Of a stretch of 6,995 nt of DNA, positions 1 to 5,617 are shown piece after piece. Both the position numbers and the translations under genes were made by a program. Every line of letters begins with the position of its first letter. Positions within the stretch are counted from its first letter, which is position 1. The stretch lies in NCBI RefSeq assembly GCF_934754915.1, contig NZ_CAKVKB010000154.1, forward strand, positions 1-6,995. The letters are read 5' to 3'. The notes under the pieces are model-generated. The model was given only the letters and a program-made list of their open reading frames with translations. It did no database searches and was not told where the DNA came from. Origin of the DNA: an uncultured Clostridium sp. GTDB taxonomy: Bacteria; Bacillota; Clostridia; Clostridiales; Clostridiaceae.

Positions 1-49
1 ATAGCACCATACATAGGATAAGTAGGATACTGAGTATTCGTTTCTTCAT
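1..49 (-). CDS. Start of an exported protein (signal peptide only; runs off left edge)
   Basis: The first 16 codons read MKKRILSILLILCMVL: two lysines and an arginine, then a hydrophobic core, which is a classic Sec signal peptide start and typical of secreted or cell-wall proteins of gut Clostridia. The start is well supported: AAAGGAGG lies at 59-66 (minus strand), nine bases upstream of the ATG, and the ATG overlaps the TGA of the preceding ORF (ATGA), so the two are probably translationally coupled. The mature protein lies outside the window, so its function cannot be stated. It could also be a lipoprotein or a single-pass membrane protein; the cleavage site is not visible. Confidence 0.7.
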   Translation of the reverse strand, partial: MKKRILSILLILCMVL

Positions 50-255
50 TTCTCGTTACCTCCTTTCAAGTATTGCGAACTGTATTTATCTGCAAACAGG
101 GCGACGCCCTGCTTTAAGACCTCCATCTGGGCTTTCAGATAATATTCGTTCTCAAACATTGCGTAGTGGACACACGCCCGGACGAATATAAAGATCAGCG
201 GCGTGATAGTCGTATATGGTATGCCGTTTTTAGGTTCAAGCAGCTTTGCGTGCAT
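46..255 (-). CDS. Small ORF resembling the C-terminal half of a TetR-type regulator
   Basis: This 69-residue ORF has a modest ribosome site (AGAGGA about eight bases before the ATG) and ends by overlapping the next start codon. Residues about 20-65 look like the last helices of TetR/AcrR ligand-binding domains: a hydrophobic helix (TPLIFIFVRACVHYAMF), then EYYLKAQMEVLKQGVALF and a charged tail. There is no helix-turn-helix DNA-binding domain; an intact TetR protein is about 190 residues. Upstream lies a near-palindrome of the type TetR proteins bind (301-322). The simplest reading is a regulator that lost its N-terminal half while its own control region stayed in place. The family assignment is from pattern memory and is uncertain; it could be an unrelated small protein. 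Confidence 0.4.
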   Translation of the reverse strand: MHAKLLEPKNGIPYTTITPLIFIFVRACVHYAMFENEYYLKAQMEVLKQGVALFADKYSSQYLKGGNEK

Positions 256-300
256 TGTGCTGTTCCTCTGTCGCCCGCATATACACCACTCACTTCTTGA

Positions 301-324
301 TAACTAACTAATCAGTTAATTATA
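301..324 (-). promoter_or_regulatory. Near-palindromic operator overlapping a TATAAT box
   Basis: Bases 301-322 form a 22-bp near-palindrome (core TAACT-AATC-AGTTA); only two symmetric pairs fail to match. On the minus strand a perfect TATAAT (319-324) overlaps its edge, about 64 bases upstream of the 69-residue ORF; no good -35 box is seen. The form and position fit a dimeric repressor of the TetR type blocking its own promoter. The symmetry is directly visible; the regulator family is inferred. Confidence 0.45.
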
Positions 325-387
325 GTATGACATAGAATTATGATATTCTCAATAGCAGTCTGCAAAAAAGGTGTGATAAAAAGTCAA

Positions 388-415
388 GGTACTTGGGTTG
401 GAGCGTTTACCCTAT
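388..415. repeat. 28-bp direct repeat, copy 1
   Basis: Matches 630-657 at 26 of 28 bases, same orientation, core GGGTTGGAGCGTTTAC. It lies next to a hairpin and the motif copy at 468-480. Its second copy directly adjoins the intron-like GC-rich segment, so it may be part of the same decayed element. Confidence 0.7.
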
Positions 416-451
416 TTCCGGACAGTAGGGACACGGAAACTGGATTATTCA

Positions 452-486
452 TTTATAAAAATTTAATGGTGCCTGGCACCTTATAT
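452..486 (+). repeat. GGTGCC-T-GGCACC dispersed repeat, copy 1
   Basis: The core at 468-480 is a perfect 6-bp inverted repeat around one T. The flanks are also shared with the copies at 790-824, 5448-5482 and 5937-5971: TTTATA..., TTTAAT before the core and CTTATAT after it. The whole unit is about 35 bp. It resembles the short palindromic REP-type repeats common between genes in Firmicutes; no transposase of that kind is in the window. Confidence 0.75.
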
Positions 487-524
487 CGTGTTTCCAACTC
501 CTTAGCATTCAATAATTATAACCT

Positions 525-620
525 CCTGAAAAATTTGTGATAATTGTACGAATTGTACAATTCGTTAAAATCGTACAACTTGTGCAACTGGATTATTATG
601 GTTATATCAAATTTTTCAGG
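525..620. repeat. 96-bp inverted-repeat element with central palindrome
   Basis: Thirteen-base inverted ends, CCTGAAAAATTTG at 525-537 and its exact complement at 608-620, enclose a perfect 18-bp palindrome at 548-565 (ACGAATTGTACAATTCGT) and a further GTACAA site at 574-578. It could be a tiny non-autonomous mobile element, a large hairpin or a repressor-binding cluster. No target-site duplication was confirmed. Confidence 0.5.
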
Positions 621-629
621 GTATTTGTA

Positions 630-657
630 GGTACATGGGTTGGAGCGTTTACGCTAT
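630..657. repeat. 28-bp direct repeat, copy 2
   Basis: Second copy of the repeat at 388-415, with two mismatches (T/A and C/G). On the minus strand it follows the intron-like segment 660-722 directly. The two copies flank the motif copy at 468-480 and the inverted-repeat element. Confidence 0.7.
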
Positions 658-722
658 ATCCTTCCTACTACCAGGCGGATTCCGGACTTGCACCGGTTAG
701 AAACGTGCGCCGCCTGGCGCAC
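658..722 (-). mobile_element. Probable 5'-end fragment of a group II intron
   Basis: Read on the minus strand from 722 the segment begins GTGCGCC-AGGC-GGCGCAC, fitting the GUGYG 5' end of group II introns, followed by a hairpin CCGG-TGCAAGT-CCGG (about 681-695), whose loop resembles the UGAGAGU or UGAAAGU loop early in domain I of bacterial introns. CCAGGCGG (710-717) can pair with CCGCCTGG (671-678), a long-range pairing of the kind seen in domain I. It starts 12 bases past the U-tract of a terminator hairpin, the insertion preference of group IIC introns. It is far too short to splice and no reverse transcriptase is present, so it is a truncated remnant. GC content is much higher than its surroundings. 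The identification is from remembered intron structure. Confidence 0.5.
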
Positions 723-727
723 AATGC

Positions 728-770
728 AAAAAATACCACCAGTGATTATTTAATTCTAATCACTAGTGGT
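728..770 (-). terminator. Rho-independent terminator after the ATPase/DUF4435 operon
   Basis: Bases 735-748 and 757-770 form a 14-bp stem with one mismatch (740 with 765) around an eight-base loop. On the minus strand the stem is followed by ATTTTTT (728-734), a proper U-tract. It lies about 137 bases past the stop of the DUF4435 gene. On the plus strand it is followed by TTTTC, so it may also act weakly in reverse. Confidence 0.75.
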
Positions 771-824
771 TTTCAACTTTATTATCTTATTTATAAAATT
801 TTAATAGTTCCTGACACCTTATAT
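735..824. repeat. 90-bp direct repeat, left copy
   Basis: Same orientation as 5394-5482; by hand alignment about 79 of 90 positions are identical, with one gap. Each copy contains the hairpin (ACCAC..AGTGATT), a shared TTTTCAACTTTATTAT stretch and the 35-bp GGTGCC-type motif at its right end. The motif core in this copy (806-818) carries three changes that break its symmetry. The two copies bracket the defence operon. Confidence 0.8.
790..824 (+). repeat. GGTGCC-T-GGCACC dispersed repeat, copy 2 (degenerate)
   Basis: The core reads AGTTCCTGACACC (806-818), three changes from the consensus, but the flanks TTTATAAAATTTTAAT and CTTATAT are kept. It forms the right part of the 90-bp repeat. Confidence 0.7.
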
Positions 825-906
825 ACTTTATATCCCTCAGTATAATACATTATATTATTAAAGTTGTTCTTATCATAGAGTAACTAATCTTTGATAATTA
901 AATCTG

Positions 907-1827
907 CTATGTATTACTCTCACCTACAACATTAAATTTTCTTGTAATATATGCTCTCAAATCCATAGGGCTATCCGCATATTGTGATAAAATAGAAATC
1001 ATATTATCTTCTCCTACATTTATATTAACACGTCTTCTTTTTATAAACATTTCTCTATTATTCTTTTTATTGGAATCTTGAAAAACTTTCATAAAATAAC
1101 TAGGCATAGTTTGTTCAAAATATTTACCACGTATTTTCATTTCTGGATTTTGTTTTAAATAGCCAACCTCTTCTTCAATTTCTTCATCTGATACTTCTAT
1201 TGAATTTGGCACCATACCTTCTAATACAGTTTTATCTTTCACATTTTTTATTACCTTATATTCTTTTATAGCAGATAATTTAGGCTGTCTTAAATTTCCT
1301 TTTGATTTATTGCACTGCAATGAATACCACGCATTTGCATATATAATCGAATTAATAACCTCATCTCTTTTTTGCCTTAAATAATTAAATGCACACTCAA
1401 AATCATCTTTATCATCTTTTAACATTTCTCCTGATAAGCCCCATTCACCTTTCAACATATTTTTTATAGCACTATCAGAAATATAGAAATTCTCAATCGA
1501 ATATGTGGGTGTAACATAAATATCTGGATTTTTCAACTTACTTTTATCATAATCATTATCAACAAAATAACATATTTTTTCATTATTTCTTGCTTTAGTT
1601 TGACAATGAATCATATTATATAATTCCAAAACATTTGCTTTACTTCTACATATATATGTCTCATAACTTTGGTCTTCTATAAAAGGAGCTAACCTCACCC
1701 AGTAATACTTAAAATCATCTTTTCCTTCAAAAAAAAGAAAAACTGTACATGCACTTTTTAAAGTGACATATGATTGAAAAATTGTTTCGATACACTCACT
1801 TTCTTCTTCCATTTGTTTAAGATTCAT
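907..1827 (-). CDS. ariB: DUF4435 (TOPRIM-like) effector, PARIS AriB-like
   Basis: This 306-residue protein carries the DUF4435 signature. Residues 29-38 (VFLFFEGKDD) hold the TOPRIM-type glutamate E34, residues 87-94 (YFVDNDYD) the acidic DxD strand, and 109-115 (YSIENFY) a further family motif. In characterised PARIS systems AriB has this fold and length, is held inactive by the ATPase AriA, and on sensing a phage anti-restriction protein is released as a toxic nuclease that cuts host tRNA, arresting growth. Here the ATG follows the TAA of the ATPase gene with no gap, and the ribosome site (GGGAG, six bases before the ATG) lies inside that gene, so the two are co-translated, as expected for a matched effector and inhibitor. 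All acidic residues expected at the active site appear present, so it is likely functional. Trigger and target in this host are unknown. An alternative is a related ATPase/DUF4435 pair outside PARIS proper. Confidence 0.8.
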   Translation of the reverse strand: MNLKQMEEESECIETIFQSYVTLKSACTVFLFFEGKDDFKYYWVRLAPFIEDQSYETYICRSKANVLELYNMIHCQTKARNNEKICYFVDNDYDKSKLKNPDIYVTPTYSIENFYISDSAIKNMLKGEWGLSGEMLKDDKDDFECAFNYLRQKRDEVINSIIYANAWYSLQCNKSKGNLRQPKLSAIKEYKVIKNVKDKTVLEGMVPNSIEVSDEEIEEEVGYLKQNPEMKIRGKYFEQTMPSYFMKVFQDSNKKNNREMFIKRRRVNINVGEDNMISILSQYADSPMDLRAYITRKFNVVGESNT

Positions 1828-3327
1828 TTACTTCTCCCTCTTATATAAATCCATTTCAACCGTATAATTTCTAAATTCATTTTTAAATATAAACGGAGAA
1901 TGAGTTGTTCCAATAAGTAATCCCACTTTCCCAGAATTATATATATCAATTAAAAACTCTTTTTGCCATTCAATTGATAATGATAATTCCGGTTCATCTA
2001 TTATAAAAATGCAAGACGTCATTACATCCAAATATACCTTTGAAAATATTGATACTATTTGCTTTTCCCCTGAAGACAAGTCATCAAAATCAATTTCATC
2101 ATCATTTGCATCAAAAACACATACTGATAAATTCACTTCATCATATACCACTTTTTTACCGGCTAAATATTTGGTACATACCTTTGCAAATTTGCTTAGT
2201 TTTTCATCTATTGCTCTTTGGCTATCATATATTTTGACTAACTTATTCAAATAAAATTTCAAAAATTCTTCGTTTGGATGATCTTCTTTATTGGCTACAA
2301 AACTTTTTAATTTATCTATATTTTCAATACGCTCTTCCCCTATTCGTTTAATAATAACTTCTACTTTATGCTTATCTATCGGTGCAATATTCCTGGTCAA
2401 TTCTTCCATACTTGCTCCCTTTAACAAGTCACTAATAACCTCTCCATTCATTTGAATATATGATGTATTAGCATCTGATGACATCTTTTTTAGTAATGCA
2501 TTTACTCGTTTTTTTACATCCCTCATTCCAAACTTAATATATTTTGTCATATCATTTGGTATTTTGTTATTCAAAAAAACTTTATCAATTGAAACTTCTA
2601 TTCGCCTATAAGTGGGATAAAATAACGGTTCTTCTATCACTTCATTTTTTATCTCATAAACTTTTTCTGCAAAATTTTCCAATTCTAATTCTTGGATTTC
2701 ATTCAACAAATAAAACAATTTTTCATTTCTATAAGTTCCATCCATTTCAACTATATATTTTTTTATATACCCTGTTAACTCATTATAATCAATCTGCTCA
2801 TCATGTCTGTATTTATTTAACATGTGTCTAAAACTCATATATGGCATTACATCTTGTATTTCAAATAATAATTGTTCATATTTTCTTTTATCTAAGCTTT
2901 TATTTTTCTTGATTCCTTTATCTAATACAAATGATTTTTGCCCTATATAAACTACTATTTTTTGAAAATTAATATTTGCAAGCATTTTAACGTCACCATT
3001 CAAAAGTGCAACTAAAATATTTAAAATTGTTGTTTTTCCTTGACCGTTTTCGGCAACCCATATACTAATATCTTTTTTAAATTCAATATCATAATCATAT
3101 TTTCCAAAAAGCCCTTCTATTTTTATACGTTTTAGTGATGTTTTATTAGTATGCTCACGAAAATTCGTTTTCCCTTCCAACAACTTCATTAATTGACTTA
3201 CCGATGACATTCTAACTGCCGACATATGAGTTGCAACATCAATACCATTGTTTATTAAAAAATTAATCATCTGCTCATTAGTTAAACCATATTGTTTAGC
3301 TAATTCATACACCCTTACATATTCCAT
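1828..3327 (-). CDS. ariA: ABC-type ATPase with IF-2 N-terminal domain, PARIS AriA-like
   Basis: 499 residues in an unusual order. Residues 4-50 (VRVYELAKQYGLTNEQMINF, then GIDVATHMSAV) match the small N-terminal domain of translation initiation factor IF-2 (IF2_N). From about 64 begins an ABC/SMC-like ATPase: Walker A AENGQGKTT at 92-100 (first glycine replaced by alanine), a long, mostly helical insertion from about 130 to 390, signature LSSGE at 417-421, Walker B CIFIIDEPE at 439-447 with catalytic E445, and the switch histidine H476 in TTHSPF. This is the AAA_15/OLD-like arrangement of AriA, which in PARIS forms an ATP-dependent assembly that stores AriB and senses the trigger. The start has AAAGGAG (3334-3340) six bases upstream, and the IF2-like sequence begins immediately at residue 4, so the domain is part of the protein. 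It has its own promoter at 3398-3406. The IF2_N part is inferred to contact ribosome, tRNA or nucleic acid; its role is unknown. Confidence 0.85.
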   Translation of the reverse strand: MEYVRVYELAKQYGLTNEQMINFLINNGIDVATHMSAVRMSSVSQLMKLLEGKTNFREHTNKTSLKRIKIEGLFGKYDYDIEFKKDISIWVAENGQGKTTILNILVALLNGDVKMLANINFQKIVVYIGQKSFVLDKGIKKNKSLDKRKYEQLLFEIQDVMPYMSFRHMLNKYRHDEQIDYNELTGYIKKYIVEMDGTYRNEKLFYLLNEIQELELENFAEKVYEIKNEVIEEPLFYPTYRRIEVSIDKVFLNNKIPNDMTKYIKFGMRDVKKRVNALLKKMSSDANTSYIQMNGEVISDLLKGASMEELTRNIAPIDKHKVEVIIKRIGEERIENIDKLKSFVANKEDHPNEEFLKFYLNKLVKIYDSQRAIDEKLSKFAKVCTKYLAGKKVVYDEVNLSVCVFDANDDEIDFDDLSSGEKQIVSIFSKVYLDVMTSCIFIIDEPELSLSIEWQKEFLIDIYNSGKVGLLIGTTHSPFIFKNEFRNYTVEMDLYKREK

Positions 3328-3333
3328 AAAATA

Positions 3334-3340
3334 CTCCTTT
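3334..3340 (-). promoter_or_regulatory. Ribosome binding site of the ATPase gene
   Basis: AAAGGAG, six bases before the ATG at 3327. It fixes the start upstream of the IF-2-like domain, so that domain is translated with the ATPase rather than being an artefact of a long open frame. Confidence 0.8.
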
Positions 3341-3397
3341 TCATCTTTTACAAATATTTATTCTGTAACATTTTCTCTCAATATTTTCTTAATTTTT

Positions 3398-3406
3398 ATT
3401 ATACCA
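3398..3406 (-). promoter_or_regulatory. Extended -10 promoter for the ATPase/DUF4435 pair
   Basis: TGG-TATAAT on the minus strand is a perfect -10 box with the extended TGn element; no good -35 box lies 16-18 bases upstream, as is usual for extended -10 promoters. The transcript would start about 65 bases before the ATG. It gives the pair expression independent of the damaged genes upstream. Confidence 0.55.
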
Positions 3407-3441
3407 ATTTTACAACTACTATACATCATTTTTTTCTTAAT

Positions 3442-3467
3442 AAAAAACTTACCCTATTTTATAAGTT
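3442..3467 (-). terminator. Weak AT-rich terminator at the end of the DUF2971 gene
   Basis: AACTTA (3462-3467) pairs with TAAGTT (3446-3451) around a ten-base loop that includes the TAG stop, and the stem runs into a T-tract on the minus strand. A six-pair AT-rich stem is weak, so partial read-through into the ATPase gene is likely. Confidence 0.3.
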
Positions 3468-4338
3468 CCCCTTTATAATTCAACTTACTATTATTTTTCT
3501 GATAATAATTTTCCAACTGACTTTCTATAGAACTACCATCACATACGTATTTAAAGTCTGATGGAACAATCATTATATTCAAATCATTTTCATCCAAATA
3601 AGTATAATAAGTCTCTATATTATTATCATGACACACTTCCATCAATCTGTCTTTAACTATCTGCTGTGTATTATGACCTATTATTAATGCTAATATATTG
3701 CAATTAATGAAATTATCATTCAAATCATCAATTTCATATTCTATTCGAATTTCTTTTTCATGATTCCATTCATGTTTCTTATAATAAATATTTATATTAT
3801 TTAATTCATTTATAAACTCATCAAATTTTCTATCAGAAATTATACCTACGTTTCTACGTTTTTTGTAATAATTAACACACCTAGCATTTCTAAATATATC
3901 TGCATTTTTTATTACAATACAAACTCCTTCATAATTATTACAATAATACGCCCATAGCTGTTCTACTAATGGGCTTGAACTCAAACTCAAAACATGTCTC
4001 TCCTTAATAGGTACAGGGTTAACAAGTACTTCCTTTTTAGCTGCTTTATGCATTGTTTTTCCCGCCTAGCCAGGTACATCATATTCTATGTATCTTCCTT
4101 CAAATGGGTCATTAACACTCTTCAATTTAGGAACGTATATTTTGTTTGACTTAAGTATCTCTATAACACGTTCCAAATTATCAGTTGTCTTATATTCTGT
4201 TGAATTAATCCAATTCCTATTTAAATCTAAAGATCTATATTTATATAATAAATCTCCTGTATAATTTTTTATATCTGTTGATATGTTCTTTCTTATCTTA
4301 TCCCAGTCTTCAACACCACAACTGTAATTTTCCTGCAT
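3454..4338 (-). pseudogene. DUF2971 protein interrupted by one in-frame TAG
   Basis: The first half (90 residues) contains LYKYR and NDPFEG; the second half contains LSLSSSP, QLWAYYCNNYEGVCIVI and the W-HEKEIRI motif. These are the family motifs of DUF2971 (PF11185) in their usual order, so this is one gene of about 294 codons, a normal length for the family. The only lesion is a TAG at 4066-4068: the frame is kept across it and no frameshift is needed. The start is placed at 4338 rather than 4359 because GGAGG (4346-4350) lies seven bases before that ATG. An ATG at 4053, 12 bases past the stop with a weak GGGA site, could allow a 199-residue C-terminal piece by reinitiation. DUF2971 has no established biochemical function that I can state; it often occurs in accessory regions. 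Could be a true pseudogene, a suppressed amber or a sequencing error. Confidence 0.75.
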
Positions 4339-4371
4339 AATCAAACCTCCATAAAACATCTACATATTATC

Positions 4372-4744
4372 TTATTCCTCATCCATCAACTCACGATACA
4401 GTCTTTTTCCTTCTTCTATATCAGCCGTTTTCTTATTTTTCTCTACAATAATAGTTGTAAGATATTGCTGTGCTATGGAGACAAAATGTTTATCAGATGA
4501 ACAATTACTTAATTTACATAACTCTGTCTCATACTTTCGCATCTTTGTAGATACTTTTTATCTGTATCACCAGTTTTTCCACTTAATACCGCCTCTGTAA
4601 ATTCTAATGCATCTAACAATTCTTCCAATCTCATTGTTGCAACTATTCTCATACAATTTGCAAGTATTCTGACTGCAGATTTTTTTCATCCATTTGACTC
4701 TCTTCTTGTTTATCTGTAGCTACATTTAAATTTGACCCTACCAT
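4372..4744 (-). pseudogene. Frameshifted gene of about 124 codons, unrecognised
   Basis: Reading starts at ATG 4744 (MVGSNLNVATDKQ), two bases after the stop of the gene upstream and behind GGTGAG. It shifts frame in an A-run (4680-4686, seven bases; eight would restore frame) and again in an A-run (4555-4559, five bases; six would restore it), ending with KRLYRELMDEE and TAA at 4372. Repaired in mind, the product is a soluble, helical, charged protein of about 124 residues with Cys-containing stretches (RILANCMRI, ELCKLSNCSSDK). Both lesions are single-base losses. I do not recognise a family. Its tight spacing with both neighbours shows it belonged to the same operon as the DUF2971 gene. 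Confidence 0.6.
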
Positions 4745-4746
4745 AT

Positions 4747-5255
4747 TTACTCACCAGCTTTCTTATCAACGATATTTACAACGCTCTTTAAAACATCTTT
4801 GAACAAAATTATCTCAAATTCATTATCTTTCAAGTCTTTAATCAAATATTCAATTGAATTATCGCTTGCACAATCCTTAAATTCAACTTTACTGCATTTG
4901 TGTTGTATTTTTCACTGTCTATAATATATAATACTGGAAAAAATGCTTCATAATCCGCTGCTGCTACATATTAAATTTCGTTGAACACCATACAAAATGT
5001 GTATTATTATAATATCTTTTTGCTATTTTGTACGCTAATTGCGTCCCAGCTGAATATAAAAAAGGATTCTTCTTTACATCTAATTCCATGTCTTGTACTC
5101 TCCCCTCTTCTTTAGAATTATTTTGTAATCTATCCAATATCAATATAAAACTTAACAACACTTTAAGAGAGGCCTCATCAACCTATCTACTAACCAAATA
5201 TTTCAGCCCACATTGAGCATCTTTTTAAAATCTGAATTAATCCAACTTTATCCAT
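4747..5255 (-). pseudogene. Multiply frameshifted gene of about 170 codons, unrecognised
   Basis: First gene of the operon. AAGGAG lies nine bases before ATG 5255 (MDKVGLIQILKRCSMWAEIF). Coding sense can be followed across at least four single-base deletions, near 5190-5195, 5178-5182, 4967-4973 and 4888-4890, through LLSFILILDRLQNN, KKNPFLYSAGTQLAYKIAKR, YNNTHFVWCSTKFN, DYEAFFPVLYIIDSEKYNTN and EYLIKDLKDNEFEIILFKDV to a TAA at 4747-4749. The open 65-codon piece at 4964-5161 is the middle of this gene, not a separate one. The repaired protein would be soluble with alternating strands and helices, about 170 residues. No family is recognised. It is likely non-functional unless the deletions are sequencing errors. 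Confidence 0.55.
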
Positions 5256-5297
5256 AGCATATTGCTCCTTACTCTATGTATTCTTGAATTAATCCAA

Positions 5298-5320
5298 ACA
5301 ATTATTTTCACAATCCGACT
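5298..5320. repeat. 23-bp direct repeat, copy 1 (leader of the operon)
   Basis: Matches 6968-6990 at 22 of 23 bases, same orientation. It begins about seven bases past the -10 box at 5327-5332, so it covers the likely transcription start and first 20 bases of the leader. That position suggests a shared operator or leader element, or the edge of a moved segment. Confidence 0.65.
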
Positions 5321-5326
5321 AACTAA

Positions 5327-5355
5327 ATTGTAACAAATAACAAACCATTTATCAA
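5327..5355 (-). promoter_or_regulatory. Sigma-A type promoter of the damaged operon
   Basis: On the minus strand TTGATA (5350-5355), a 17-base spacer and TACAAT (5327-5332): one mismatch from consensus in each box and ideal spacing. Transcription would start near 5320, about 65 bases before the first ATG. Confidence 0.65.
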
Positions 5356-5391
5356 CTTAATGGATTCATATTATCTCATTATTAATCTAAT

Positions 5392-5430
5392 AAACCACTG
5401 GTGATTATTTAATTCAATCACCAGTGGTTT
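5392..5430. terminator. Hairpin terminator between operons
   Basis: A perfect 15-bp stem (5392-5406 with 5416-5430) and nine-base loop. On the plus strand the right arm and following base give TTTT; on the minus strand it is followed by TTTATTAG, a poor U-tract. It lies downstream of the small-gene pair (5477-5813) and just upstream of the promoter at 5327-5355, so it would insulate the two operons. Confidence 0.6.
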
Positions 5431-5482
5431 TCAACTTTATTATTTAGTTTATAAGTTTTTAATAGTGCCTGGCACCTTATAT
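5394..5482. repeat. 90-bp direct repeat, right copy
   Basis: Partner of 735-824. This copy has the more perfect hairpin and the more intact GGTGCC-type core. Its right end supplies the TAA stop codon of the small gene at 5477-5617, so repeat and gene are joined without a gap. Confidence 0.8.
5448..5482 (+). repeat. GGTGCC-T-GGCACC dispersed repeat, copy 3
   Basis: Core AGTGCCTGGCACC at 5464-5476, one change from the perfect form, with the usual TTTATA..TTTAAT and CTTATAT flanks. It sits at the 3' end of a minus-strand gene. Confidence 0.8.
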
Positions 5483-5617
5483 GTTTACCAAATCATCAAG
5501 ACGTACAGTTCTGCTATTATATTTTAATGCATCAACATGAGCCTTAAGCAGCCAGTCAGATCTTTTGGCAATCTCATCTAACAATTCATACACCTTCGTC
5601 GCATTAAAATGATTCAT
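5477..5617 (-). CDS. Small soluble protein, unrecognised
   Basis: The likely product is 46 residues from ATG 5617 (MNHFNATKVYELLDEIAKRS), helical and charged, ending in RLDDLVNI. The frame is open further upstream to 5677, but that part lies inside the membrane-protein gene and looks like shadow coding. There is no clear ribosome site; the start lies 14 bases inside the preceding gene, so translation would depend on coupling. The stop codon is provided by the dispersed repeat, so the protein may be a truncated form. No function can be assigned. Confidence 0.45.
   Translation of the reverse strand: MNHFNATKVYELLDEIAKRSDWLLKAHVDALKYNSRTVRLDDLVNI

Larger units (their letters stand above)
325..906. 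other. Gene-free repeat patchwork
   Basis: I see no credible gene here. The plus-strand open frames at 340-540 and 537-845 lack ribosome sites, run through repeats and share only repeat-encoded peptide (GTWVGAFTL). The stretch holds: a 28-bp direct repeat twice, a hairpin TTTCCG/CGGAAA (415-420 with 434-439), two copies of the GGTGCC-T-GGCACC motif, an inverted-repeat element (525-620), a GC-rich probable group II intron fragment (to 722), and the terminator of the ATPase/DUF4435 operon (735-770). From 825 to 906 is plain AT-rich sequence downstream of the last gene. Confidence 0.6.

Noticed and set aside
691..722. Integron attC site
   Set aside because: The GTTAGAA near 695-701 does not fit the GTTRRRY core and there is no matching partner core; the group II intron reading explains the structure better.
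340..845. Two plus-strand open frames of 66 and 102 codons
   Set aside because: No ribosome sites, they run through repeats, hairpins and the intron-like segment, and their shared peptide comes only from the 28-bp repeat.
2009..2831. Plus-strand open frames opposite the ATPase gene
   Set aside because: They are shadows of a strongly supported coding gene with complete ATPase motifs.
4066..4068. TAG as a pyrrolysine codon
   Set aside because: Nothing in the window supports it, DUF2971 is not a pyrrolysine enzyme family, and the neighbouring genes use TAG as an ordinary stop (907-909, 3454-3456).
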